Shown here piece after piece: positions 8,030 to 14,160 of a DNA stretch of 16,201 nucleotides. This stretch comes from Actinomycetota bacterium (lineage in GTDB: Bacteria > Actinomycetota > Thermoleophilia > Solirubrobacterales > Solirubrobacteraceae), in contig VAWY01000006.1 in NCBI GenBank assembly GCA_005888335.1, positions 1-16,201 on the forward strand, in the 5' to 3' direction. Position numbers and translations under genes: made by a program. The notes beneath the pieces are model-generated. The model did no database searches and was not told the DNA's origin. It was given only the letters and a program-made list of their open reading frames with translations. Positions within the stretch are counted from its first letter, which is position 1. Each line of letters opens with the position of its first letter.

Positions 8030-8053
8030 CATGATGAAGCGTCGACCTCTGAT
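8026..8053 (+). promoter_or_regulatory. Candidate ftsZ promoter P1
   Basis: TTGACA (8026-8031) is a perfect -35 consensus, and TCTGAT (8048-8053) lies 16 bases further on as a 4/6 match to the -10. It begins over the ftsQ stop codon. A GATTGACA direct repeat (8024-8031 and 8051-8058) means P1 and P2 share the same -35 surroundings. Confidence 0.4.
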
Positions 8054-8081
8054 TGACAGCGAGAATCCGCGTCTCTACCCT
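8053..8081 (+). promoter_or_regulatory. Candidate ftsZ promoter P2
   Basis: A second perfect TTGACA (8053-8058) is followed after an ideal 17-base spacer by TACCCT (8076-8081), which keeps the T, A and final T of the -10 consensus. The 5' UTR to ftsZ would be about 50 bases. The surrounding gap is visibly less GC-rich than the genes. Confidence 0.5.
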
Positions 8082-8140
8082 GCGCAGCGAAGCCTCGTTC
8101 CCCGCCCCAATCCTCTACTAAAGCTTCAGGTGACGGCCCC

Positions 8141-9214
8141 ATGAGCACGCGCGACCAGTCGGGCAACTACCTCGCGGTCATCAAGGTCGTCGGCGTCGGC
8201 GGCGGCGGCACGAACGCCGTCAACCGGATGGTCGACGCCCGCCTCACCGGCGTCGAGTTCATCGCCGTCAACACGGACGCGCAGGCGCTCATGATGAGCG
8301 ACGCCGACATGAAGCTCCACATCGGCTCGGCCGCGACGCGCGGCCTCGGCGCCGGCGCCGACCCGGTGGTCGGGCGGGCCGCGGCGCAGGAGAGCCGCGA
8401 CGAGCTGAAGGAGGCGCTGAAGGGCGCCGACATGGTCTTCGTCACCGCAGGCGAGGGCGGCGGCACCGGCACCGGCGGGGCACCGATCGTCGCCGAGCTC
8501 GCGCGCGAGCTCGGCGCGCTCACGGTCGGAGTGGTCACGAAACCGTTCGCCTTCGAGGGCCGCAAGCGCGCCCAGCAGGCCGAGGTCGGGATCGAGGACC
8601 TGCGCGACCGCGTCGACACGCTGATCGTGATCGAGAACGACCGCCTGCTGCAGGTGGTCGAGAAGAAGACCTCCGTCGTCGACGCGTTCCGGATGGCCGA
8701 CGACATCCTCCGCCAGGGCGTTCAGGGCATCACCGACCTGATCACCGTGCCCGGCCTCGTCAACCTCGACTTCGCCGACGTGCGCACGATCATGCGCGAG
8801 GCGGGCTCGGCGCTCATGGGCATCGGCGTCGCCTCCGGCGAGAACCGTGCAGCCGAGGCGGCGCGCGCCGCGGTCTCGTCGCCCCTGCTCGAGACGTCGA
8901 TCGAGGGCGCGACCGGGATCCTCTTGAACATCACCGGCGGCGCCGAGATCGGCCTCTTCGAGGTGAACGAGGCCGCCGAGGTCGTGACGAGCGCAGCCGA
9001 CCAGAACGCCAACGTCATCTTCGGCGCCGTGATCGACGACGCGTCCGGCGACGAAGTTCGGGTGACTGTGATCGCGACCGGCTTCGGCGCTGCCCGCAGG
9101 CGCCGCCGCACCGCATCCGGGCTCGAGGCGCCGATCCCGGCCGCCCCGCTGGCCGGCGGCTTCGAGGTCACGGACGAGGCGCTCGACGTGCCCTCGTTCC
9201 TCCGCGACGAGTAG
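8141..9214 (+). CDS. ftsZ: FtsZ, tubulin-like division GTPase
   Basis: Polymerises in a GTP-dependent way into the Z ring at mid-cell. 357 residues. Nucleotide loop [14 protein letters not shown] begins at 17; the tubulin signature [12 protein letters not shown] is at 104-115 in its actinobacterial form; the T7 synergy loop NLDFAD is at 208-213. The C-terminal linker is short and starts with a basic run (RRRRR). The protein ends in [10 protein letters not shown], the conserved peptide that binds membrane tethers. FtsA is not in the window, so a SepF-like tether is likely elsewhere. The ATG has ribosome site AGGTGA (8128-8133) seven bases upstream. Two promoter candidates precede it, and a hairpin-rich region follows it. 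Confidence 0.98.
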   Translation: MSTRDQSGNYLAVIKVVGVGGGGTNAVNRMVDARLTGVEFIAVNTDAQALMMSDADMKLHIGSAATRGLGAGADPVVGRAAAQESRDELKEALKGADMVFVTAGEGGGTGTGGAPIVAELARELGALTVGVVTKPFAFEGRKRAQQAEVGIEDLRDRVDTLIVIENDRLLQVVEKKTSVVDAFRMADDILRQGVQGITDLITVPGLVNLDFADVRTIMREAGSALMGIGVASGENRAAEAARAAVSSPLLETSIEGATGILLNITGGAEIGLFEVNEAAEVVTSAADQNANVIFGAVIDDASGDEVRVTVIATGFGAARRRRRTASGLEAPIPAAPLAGGFEVTDEALDVPSFLRDE

Positions 9215-9317
9215 CCGCGTTTCATGTCGAAATCCGGAGGTTTCGCCTCGCAGGTGCCGCGGTATTAGACCGCTGCCCTCAAGGGCTGGTATTGAAGCCA
9301 GCCCCACGACCCGGTCC
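9215..9317 (+). other. Hairpin-rich ftsZ-gcvT intergenic region
   Basis: No gene is seen. Successive stems are visible: CGAAA/TTTCG (9228-9245), GCGGT-ATTAG-ACCGC (9259-9273), GCCC-TCAA-GGGC (9275-9286) and GGGCTGG/CCAGCCC with an 8-base loop (9283-9304). The third and fourth share bases 9283-9286 and cannot form together. It may be an ftsZ 3' UTR or the leader of the next operon. It does not match the glycine riboswitch consensus as I know it. Confidence 0.5.
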
Positions 9318-9359
9318 GCCGCCCCGGCCCATCCCTGGATGAGTCGGGGCGGCCCCGTT
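9318..9359 (+). terminator. Probable terminator after ftsZ
   Basis: GCCGCCCCG (9318-9326) pairs perfectly with CGGGGCGGC (9345-9353), a 9-bp all-GC stem around an 18-base loop that itself contains ATCC/GGAT. The stem is followed by CCCGTTT, a weak T tract. It would separate the dcw and glycine cleavage transcripts. Confidence 0.55.
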
Positions 9360-9363
9360 TCAA

Positions 9364-9389
9364 GGGCAAACGCCGCGCCGGGGGCAAAC
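9364..9389 (+). repeat. GGGCAAAC direct repeat upstream of gcvT
   Basis: GGGCAAAC occurs at 9364-9371 and 9382-9389, start-to-start 18 bases, just before a candidate -10 box. The spacing puts both copies where a regulator would touch RNA polymerase. A binding role is inference. Confidence 0.45.
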
Positions 9390-9391
9390 AC

Positions 9392-9397
9392 TAGGAT
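9392..9397 (+). promoter_or_regulatory. Candidate -10 box for gcvT
   Basis: TAGGAT matches TATAAT at 4 of 6 positions, including the key TA and final T. It ends 9 bases before the gcvT ATG, so transcription could start at or next to the start codon and give a leaderless mRNA, which is common in Actinobacteria. AGGA inside the box (9393-9396) could instead be a distant Shine-Dalgarno. Confidence 0.4.
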
Positions 9398-9406
9398 CGT
9401 CTCCGC

Positions 9407-10465
9407 ATGGCGCCCGAGACCCTGCTGAAGACGCCGCTCCACGACCGGCACGTCGCGCTCGGCGCTCGGATCGTGCCTTTCGCGGGCTGGGAGATGCCCG
9501 TCCAGTACGAGGGCGTCATCCAGGAGCACCGCGCCGTCCGGGCCGATGCCGGGGTCTTCGACGTCTCGCACATGGGTGAGGTCGAGGTCGAGGGGCCGCG
9601 CGCCCTCGAGCTACTGCAGAGTCTGCTCTCGAACGATCTCGACAGGATCGCCCCGGGCCAGGCGCAGTACACGCTCCTGACGAACGATCGCGGCGGGATC
9701 ATCGACGACCTGATCGCCTACCGGCTCGACCGGTGCCGGTACCTGCTCGTGGTCAATGCGTCGAATCGGGAGGCCGACTACGCCTGGCTGAGAGAGCACG
9801 AGATCAGCGGCTCGGACGTTCGCGACGTCTCCGACGAGTACGGGCTGCTCGCGGTGCAGGGGCCGAACGCGATCGCGAAGCTGGGTCTCGAGCCCGCGGC
9901 GAAGAACACGTTCGCCGAGGTCGAGATCGACGGCGTGCAGGCAATGGCGAACCGGACCGGCTACACGGGCGAGGACGGCTGCGAGCTCCTCTGCATGGCC
10001 GAGGACGCAGGGACGTTGTGGGACTCCGTGCTTGCACGCGGCGTCACGCCGTGCGGCCTCGGCGCGCGCGACACGCTACGGCTCGAGGCCTGCTTCCCGC
10101 TCCACGGCAACGACATCTCGCCCGACACCGATCCGATCTCCGCCGGGCTCGGCTGGACCTGCGCACTCGACAAGGACTTCACCGGCGCCACGGAGGTGCG
10201 GCGAATCAAGCAGCAGGGCCCGGAGCGCAGGCTCGTCGCCTTCGTGATGGAGGAAAAAGCGATCCCGCGACAGGGGATGCCGATCGAGGGTGGCGGCGAG
10301 GTCACGTCGGGCTCGCACTCGCCGATGCTCGACGTCGGCATCGGCATGGGCTACGTGCCGAGCGCGCAGGCTACGCCGGGCACGAGGCTGACGATCGACG
10401 TGCGCGGGAAGCCGCGTGTGGCGCGGGTCGTGAAGAAGCCGATCTACAAGAGGGAGGGCACGTGA
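9407..10465 (+). CDS. gcvT: GcvT, aminomethyltransferase (glycine cleavage T protein)
   Basis: Takes the aminomethyl group from lipoylated GcvH and passes the one-carbon unit to tetrahydrofolate, releasing ammonia. 352 residues. Family features: TPLHDRHVALGARIVPFAGWEMPVQY at the N-terminus (quoted here in part as FAGWEMPVQY), FDVSHMGEVEVEG, TLLTNDRGGIIDDLIAYRL (a region with conserved acidic residues near the folate site), ANRTGYTGEDGCEL, GLGARDTLRLEACFPLHGND, and GSHSPMLDVGIGMGYV in the C-terminal barrel. Length is normal. It is the first gene of the operon, and its stop overlaps gcvH by GTGA. The start is the ATG preceded by a -10-like box. Confidence 0.97.
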   Translation: MAPETLLKTPLHDRHVALGARIVPFAGWEMPVQYEGVIQEHRAVRADAGVFDVSHMGEVEVEGPRALELLQSLLSNDLDRIAPGQAQYTLLTNDRGGIIDDLIAYRLDRCRYLLVVNASNREADYAWLREHEISGSDVRDVSDEYGLLAVQGPNAIAKLGLEPAAKNTFAEVEIDGVQAMANRTGYTGEDGCELLCMAEDAGTLWDSVLARGVTPCGLGARDTLRLEACFPLHGNDISPDTDPISAGLGWTCALDKDFTGATEVRRIKQQGPERRLVAFVMEEKAIPRQGMPIEGGGEVTSGSHSPMLDVGIGMGYVPSAQATPGTRLTIDVRGKPRVARVVKKPIYKREGT

Positions 10466-10854
10466 CCGCCGAGTCGTATCCCGACGACCTGAAGTACCAC
10501 CCCGGGCACGACTGGGCCCGCATCGAGGGCGACGAGGCCGTACTCGGCATCACGTGGTTCGCTCAGGATGCACTTGGCGAGCTCGTCCACTTCGAGGCGC
10601 CGACGCAGGGCTCGTACACGAACAAGGATTCGACGTACGGCGAGGTCGAGTCCGTGAAGGCGGTCTCCGATGTGATCGCGCCGCTCTCGGGCGAGGTGCT
10701 CGAGGTGAACCAGGCAGTCGTCGACGCGCCCGAGACGGTCAACGAGGATCCGTACGGCGCCGGCTGGCTCGTCCGCATCCGCTTGTCCGATCCGTCTGAG
10801 GTCGGTTCGCTGCTCGACGTCAGCGCGTACTCGCAGCTTCTGGCCGAGCAGTGA
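10462..10854 (+). CDS. gcvH: GcvH, lipoyl carrier (glycine cleavage H protein)
   Basis: Small carrier whose lipoyl arm shuttles the aminomethyl group between the P, T and L proteins. 130 residues, normal length. KYHPGHDWARIEGDEAVLGIT opens the fold (quoted in part as KYHPGHDWARI). The lipoylation site lies in GEVESVKAVSD, with the modified lysine at residue 66. PLSGEVLEVN and NEDPYGAGWLVRI are typical of the family. The GTG start overlaps the gcvT stop by GTGA. The stop codon falls inside the first copy of the 41-bp direct repeat and overlaps a GTG that opens micro-ORF A. Confidence 0.97.
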   Translation: MTAESYPDDLKYHPGHDWARIEGDEAVLGITWFAQDALGELVHFEAPTQGSYTNKDSTYGEVESVKAVSDVIAPLSGEVLEVNQAVVDAPETVNEDPYGAGWLVRIRLSDPSEVGSLLDVSAYSQLLAEQ

Positions 10855-10925
10855 GCGTAGGCTCGACGGAGCTCACCGAGGAGCGGAGGCGCCGGCTTGG
10901 CCGGCGCCGGGAGCGGGAGCAGTGA
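10851..10925 (+). CDS. Micro-ORF A, 24 codons (doubtful)
   Basis: A GTG overlapping the gcvH stop (GTGA) opens a 24-residue frame starting VSVGSTELTEER and continuing as an Arg/Glu-rich tail. It ends at a TGA that overlaps the GTG of micro-ORF B by GTGA. I recognise no family. It may be translated merely to carry ribosomes from gcvH to gcvPA, or it may be an accident of the repeat. No codon or conservation argument is available from this sequence alone. Confidence 0.25.
   Translation: MSVGSTELTEERRRRLGRRREREQ
10888..10908 (+). repeat. Perfect 9-bp GC hairpin inside micro-ORF A
   Basis: GGCGCCGGC (10888-10896) and GCCGGCGCC (10900-10908) pair fully around loop TTG. It lies in the stretch that differs between the two repeat units. 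No T tract follows, so it is not a normal terminator; it could stabilise RNA or pause ribosomes. Confidence 0.6.
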
Positions 10926-10987
10926 GCGTAGGCTCGACGGAGCTCACCGAGGAGCGGGAGCGGGAGCGCCGGGAGCGGGACGAGTGA
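10922..10987 (+). CDS. Micro-ORF B, 21 codons (doubtful)
   Basis: Duplicate of micro-ORF A. It opens with the same VSVGSTELTEER and ends in a shorter Arg/Glu tail. Its GTG overlaps the stop of A, and its TGA overlaps the gcvPA GTG, both as GTGA. This gives an unbroken start/stop chain gcvH-A-B-gcvPA. Its tail codons also supply the GGGAG ribosome site for gcvPA. Function unknown, and it may not be a protein at all. Confidence 0.25.
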   Translation: MSVGSTELTEERERERRERDE

Positions 10988-12333
10988 GCCACCCGTACCT
11001 CGCGCTCACCGACGACGACCGGGCGCAGATGCTGAAGACGATCGGCGTCTCGTCGGTCGAGGAGCTCTTCCGCGACATTCCCGCCGGCGTCCGCTTCGAC
11101 GGCGCGCTCGCGCTCGAACCGGCGCTCTCGGAGCCCGAGCTCGCAGCCCATCTCGGCGAGCTCGCCGCCCGCAACCACGACACGACGCGGGAGCTGTCGT
11201 TCCTCGGGGCGGGCATCTACGACCACTACGTGCCCGCCGTCGTCGACGCGGTGCTGCAGCGCGGCGAGTTCCTGACCGCGTACACGCCGTACCAGCCCGA
11301 GATGAGCCAGGGCGTGCTCCAGGCGATCTTCGAATACCAGACCGCGATCTGCGAGCTGACGGGCATGGACGTCTCGAATGCGTCGGGCTACGACGGCACG
11401 ACCGTCACCGCGGACGCCTGCTACATCGCGAAGCACGCCACGGGGAGGCGCAAGGTCGTCGTCACCGAGGCGACGAATCCGCAGGTCCGCCAGGTCGTGA
11501 AGACGTACGCGCCGGGCTTCGGGCTGGAGGTCGTGGAGGTCGCGCATCGCGGCGGCACGACCGATCCCGACGAGGTTCGCCGCGTGGCCGAGGGCGCCGC
11601 AGCCGTGATCTTCCAGCAACCGAACATGTTCGGCTGCCTCGAGCCGGCTCCCGAGCTGGCGGCCGCGGCGAACGACGCCGAGGCGCTGGCGGTCGCGCAC
11701 GTCGACCCGCTGTCGCTCGGTGTGCTCGAGGCGCCCGCGCGCTACGGCTGCGCGATCGCGCTGGGCGAGGGGCAGGGGGCCGGCAACTTCCCCGCCTACG
11801 GCGGCCCTCACTACGGCTTCCTCGCGGCCCGCCAGGAGTTCATCCGGCGCATGCCCGGGCGGATCGTCGGCGAGACGGTAGACGCCGCGGGCGAGCGCGG
11901 CTATGTCCTCACCCTGCAGACGCGCGAGCAGCACATCCGGCGTGAGAAGGCGACGTCGAACATCACGACGAACCAGACCCTCCTGGCGCTCGGAGGGCTC
12001 GTCTACCTGACGTGGCTCGGACCGCAGGGGCTGCGCGAGGTGGGGGAGACCTGCTTGGCGCTCTCCGGGTACGCGAAACGTCAGCTGCAGGAGCGTGCGG
12101 GCCTCGAGCCGGTGTTTGCAGATCGGGCAACGTTCAAGGAGTTTGCAGTGCGGGTCGGACGGAACGCGCGCGACGTGATCGCCGCTGCGCGCGAGCGGGG
12201 CGTCCACCCGGGCTACGCGCTCGGGCGCGACTACGAAGGGATGGACGACGTGCTGCTCGTCGCGGTCACCGAGAAGCGCACGCCGGCGGAGATCGACCGT
12301 CTCGCCGCCGTGCTCGCGGAGGTGACGGCGTGA
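10984..12333 (+). CDS. gcvPA: GcvPA, glycine decarboxylase subunit 1
   Basis: N-terminal half of the split glycine decarboxylase (P protein), which with GcvPB decarboxylates glycine on PLP and loads GcvH. 449 residues, normal for the subunit. Family features: MLKTIGVSSVEELFRDIPAG near the start, FLGAGIYDHYVPAVV, TAYTPYQPEMSQG, NASGYDGTTVTADAC, QQPNMFG, GEGQGAGNFPAYGGPHYG, REQHIRREKATSNITTNQTL. The GTG chosen has GGAG at 10972-10975, eight bases upstream, and matches the usual subunit start. The frame is open further upstream to 10897, but that part is read out of the repeat and is not family-like. The stop overlaps gcvPB by GTGA. Confidence 0.96.
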   Translation: MSHPYLALTDDDRAQMLKTIGVSSVEELFRDIPAGVRFDGALALEPALSEPELAAHLGELAARNHDTTRELSFLGAGIYDHYVPAVVDAVLQRGEFLTAYTPYQPEMSQGVLQAIFEYQTAICELTGMDVSNASGYDGTTVTADACYIAKHATGRRKVVVTEATNPQVRQVVKTYAPGFGLEVVEVAHRGGTTDPDEVRRVAEGAAAVIFQQPNMFGCLEPAPELAAAANDAEALAVAHVDPLSLGVLEAPARYGCAIALGEGQGAGNFPAYGGPHYGFLAARQEFIRRMPGRIVGETVDAAGERGYVLTLQTREQHIRREKATSNITTNQTLLALGGLVYLTWLGPQGLREVGETCLALSGYAKRQLQERAGLEPVFADRATFKEFAVRVGRNARDVIAAARERGVHPGYALGRDYEGMDDVLLVAVTEKRTPAEIDRLAAVLAEVTA

Positions 12334-13832
12334 AGCTGATCTACGAGAAGTCGCGGCCGGGCCGTCGCGCGTCGAACATCCCACGCCACCAGAACCTGCC
12401 CGCGGTTGAGATCCCGGAGGAGCTGCGGCGCTCGGAGCCCCCGCGGCTGCCGGAGGTGCCGGAGTTCCAGCTGATCCGGCACTTCACCGAGCTCTCGACG
12501 CGCAATTTCGGGATCGACACCGGCTTCTATCCGCTCGGGTCCTGCACGATGAAGTACAACCCGCGCGTCAACGAGCGGCTCGTGAGCCTGCCGGGCTTTG
12601 CGAATCTCCACCCGCTCCAGGAAGAGGAGGGAGCGCAGGGAGCGCTCGAGCTCGAGTGGCGGCTGCAGGAGATCCTCGCCGAGGTCACCGGCCTGCACGC
12701 CGTCTCGCTCCAGCCGGCGGCCGGCTCGCAGGGCGAGCTGACCGGACTGATGCTCGTCCGGGCCCATTTCGCGACCAGGGGCGAGTCGGAGCAGCGACGC
12801 AAGGTCGTGATCCCCGACACGGCACACGGCACGAACCCTGCCTCGGTGACGATGGCCGGGTACGAGCTGACGAACGTGAAGACCGACGCGCGCGGCAACG
12901 TCGACATCGAGGACCTGCGCGGCAAGGTCGACGAGCACACCGCCGCGCTGATGCTGACGAACCCGTCGACCCTCGGCCTCTTCGACGAGAACATCGAGGA
13001 GATCACGGAGATCTTCCACGGTGCCGGCGCGCTCATGTACTACGACGGCGCGAACCTGAATGCCGTGTGCGGCATCTCGTGTCCCGGCGACATGGGGTTC
13101 GACATCGTCCACATCAACCTGCACAAGACGTTCTCACAACCGCACGGCGGCGGCGGGCCGGGCGGCGGACCGATCGCCGTGCGCGACATCCTCGAGCCCT
13201 ACCTCCCGGTGCCGGCCGTCATCCGCAAAGACGATGGGAGCTTCGGCCTCGACTTCGACCGGCCGAAGTCGATCGGCAAGGTTCGCGGCTACACCGGCCC
13301 CTTCGGCGTCTTCGTGCGCTCGTACGCGTTCATCCGCATGTACGGGCCGCGGCTGCGCGAGATGTCCGAGGCCGCCGTGCTGAACGCGAACTACGTGCTT
13401 GCACGCCTGAAGGACACGTACGACCTGCCGTTCGACCGGCTCTGCATGCACGAGTTCGCCGCTTCGGCGCGCAACCTCAAGAAGGAGTACGGCATCACCG
13501 CGCTTGACGTCGCGAAGCGGCTGATGGACTACGACTTCCATCCGCCGACGATCTACTTTCCGCTCATCGTGCCGGAGGCGCTGATGGTCGAGCCGACCGA
13601 GTCCGAGACGAAGGAGACGCTCGACGCGTTCTGTGACGCAATGCTCGCGATCGCGCGCGAGGCCGCGGAGAGCCCCGACCTCCTGAAGAAGGCGCCGCAC
13701 AACCGGCCCGTCAAGCGGCTCGACGAGGTGCGCGCGGCGAAGCACCCGGTGGTGAAGTACGGCTTCGAGGAGCACCCGGACCTCGGCGGCGAGCGCCAGC
13801 CGGCTGTCGTCGAGGCGCCCAAGGGCGTCTGA
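12330..13832 (+). CDS. gcvPB: GcvPB, glycine decarboxylase subunit 2 (PLP-binding)
   Basis: C-terminal half of the split P protein, carrying the PLP site. 500 residues. Motifs: GFYPLGSCTMKYNPR, LQPAAGSQGELTGLM, PDTAHGTNPASVTMAGY, TNPSTLGLFDENI, YYDGANLNA and FDIVHINLHKTFSQPHGGGG, in which Lys266 is the expected Schiff-base lysine, followed by the Gly-rich loop. FHPPTIYFPLIVPEALM and EPTESETKETLD are typical of the C-terminal part. The GTG start overlaps the gcvPA stop by GTGA. The two halves together are as long as a single-chain GcvP, the form found in Mycobacterium and Streptomyces. Confidence 0.97.
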   Translation: MKLIYEKSRPGRRASNIPRHQNLPAVEIPEELRRSEPPRLPEVPEFQLIRHFTELSTRNFGIDTGFYPLGSCTMKYNPRVNERLVSLPGFANLHPLQEEEGAQGALELEWRLQEILAEVTGLHAVSLQPAAGSQGELTGLMLVRAHFATRGESEQRRKVVIPDTAHGTNPASVTMAGYELTNVKTDARGNVDIEDLRGKVDEHTAALMLTNPSTLGLFDENIEEITEIFHGAGALMYYDGANLNAVCGISCPGDMGFDIVHINLHKTFSQPHGGGGPGGGPIAVRDILEPYLPVPAVIRKDDGSFGLDFDRPKSIGKVRGYTGPFGVFVRSYAFIRMYGPRLREMSEAAVLNANYVLARLKDTYDLPFDRLCMHEFAASARNLKKEYGITALDVAKRLMDYDFHPPTIYFPLIVPEALMVEPTESETKETLDAFCDAMLAIAREAAESPDLLKKAPHNRPVKRLDEVRAAKHPVVKYGFEEHPDLGGERQPAVVEAPKGV

Positions 13833-13875
13833 GTGCGCCTCGCGTTCACGGCCGCGGCGCCATCCACGCTCGCCC

Positions 13876-14160
13876 GTGGTGCTGGTCGGCGCCGTCGTGC
13901 TCGCGGCCGGGCTGCTCTTGCTCGCTCCACGAGTGCGGTCGCACATCGTGACCCTCGGTGCCGGCATAGCGGCCGGCGGCGCGCTCGCAACACTCGTCAC
14001 CGGGCTCGCGTGGGACGGCGGCGTGCCGAACCCGTTCGCGCACGGCGGCGTCGCGTTCAACCTCGCCGACGTGGCGATCGCGGTCGGCGATGCGCTCCTC
14101 GTCGGCGGCGCACTCTTCCACGGGTGGACGAACCGCGGGCGCCTGCGGGAGCCCGTCTGA
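13876..14160 (+). CDS. LspA-like small membrane protein, probably degenerate
   Basis: A 94-residue protein with three hydrophobic segments (about 2-17, 24-44 and 63-82). GIAAGGALATLV followed by FNLADVAIAVGDALL resembles the C-terminal half of lipoprotein signal peptidase (LspA: GGALGNLIDR ... FNLADVAI). The second catalytic Asp is present (Asp65), but the first is missing: the GN..D motif reads AT..T. A GTG at 13833, just after the gcvPB stop, opens VRLAFTAAAPSTLA in the neighbouring frame. Dropping one C near 13873-13875 would join it to VVLVGAVVL and give about 109 residues, as expected for the NxGxAF region of LspA. So this is either frameshifted or a shortened paralog. It probably has no peptidase activity. 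Confidence 0.55.
   Translation: MVLVGAVVLAAGLLLLAPRVRSHIVTLGAGIAAGGALATLVTGLAWDGGVPNPFAHGGVAFNLADVAIAVGDALLVGGALFHGWTNRGRLREPV

Larger units (their letters stand above)
10846..10957 (+). repeat. 41-bp exact direct repeat between gcvH and gcvPA
   Basis: Bases 10846-10886 and 10917-10957 are identical over 41 bp, 71 bases apart. A second shared block, GCGCCGGGAGCGGGA, follows each copy (10904-10918 and 10966-10980), so the region is a tandem duplication with a 9-base length difference in the middle. Each copy also contains GTGAGC, a 14-base loop and GCTCAC (10851-10876 and 10922-10947), an REP-like inverted repeat. GGGAGC hexamers recur around the copies. Copy 1 includes the last codons and stop of gcvH. 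Confidence 0.95.

Noticed and set aside
9259..9273. 16S rRNA fragment
   Set aside because: GGTATTAGACC resembles an antisense 16S segment, but the match is about 11 bases and the flanks do not agree with rRNA.
9215..9406. Glycine riboswitch upstream of gcvT
   Set aside because: Expected for this operon in many bacteria, but I find none of the conserved aptamer segments (such as the GAAACUCUCAGG-type strand) on the + strand. The hairpins present are differently arranged.
10909..10980. CRISPR array or coding minisatellite
   Set aside because: Only two repeat copies, with no regular spacers, and the GGGAGC hexamers are irregular. A local duplication or REP-like element explains it better.
10897..10983. 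N-terminal extension of GcvPA
   Set aside because: The frame is open, but the 29 extra residues are low-complexity Gly/Ala/Arg read from the repeat, and the family-like sequence begins at VSHPYLALTDDD with a good ribosome site.
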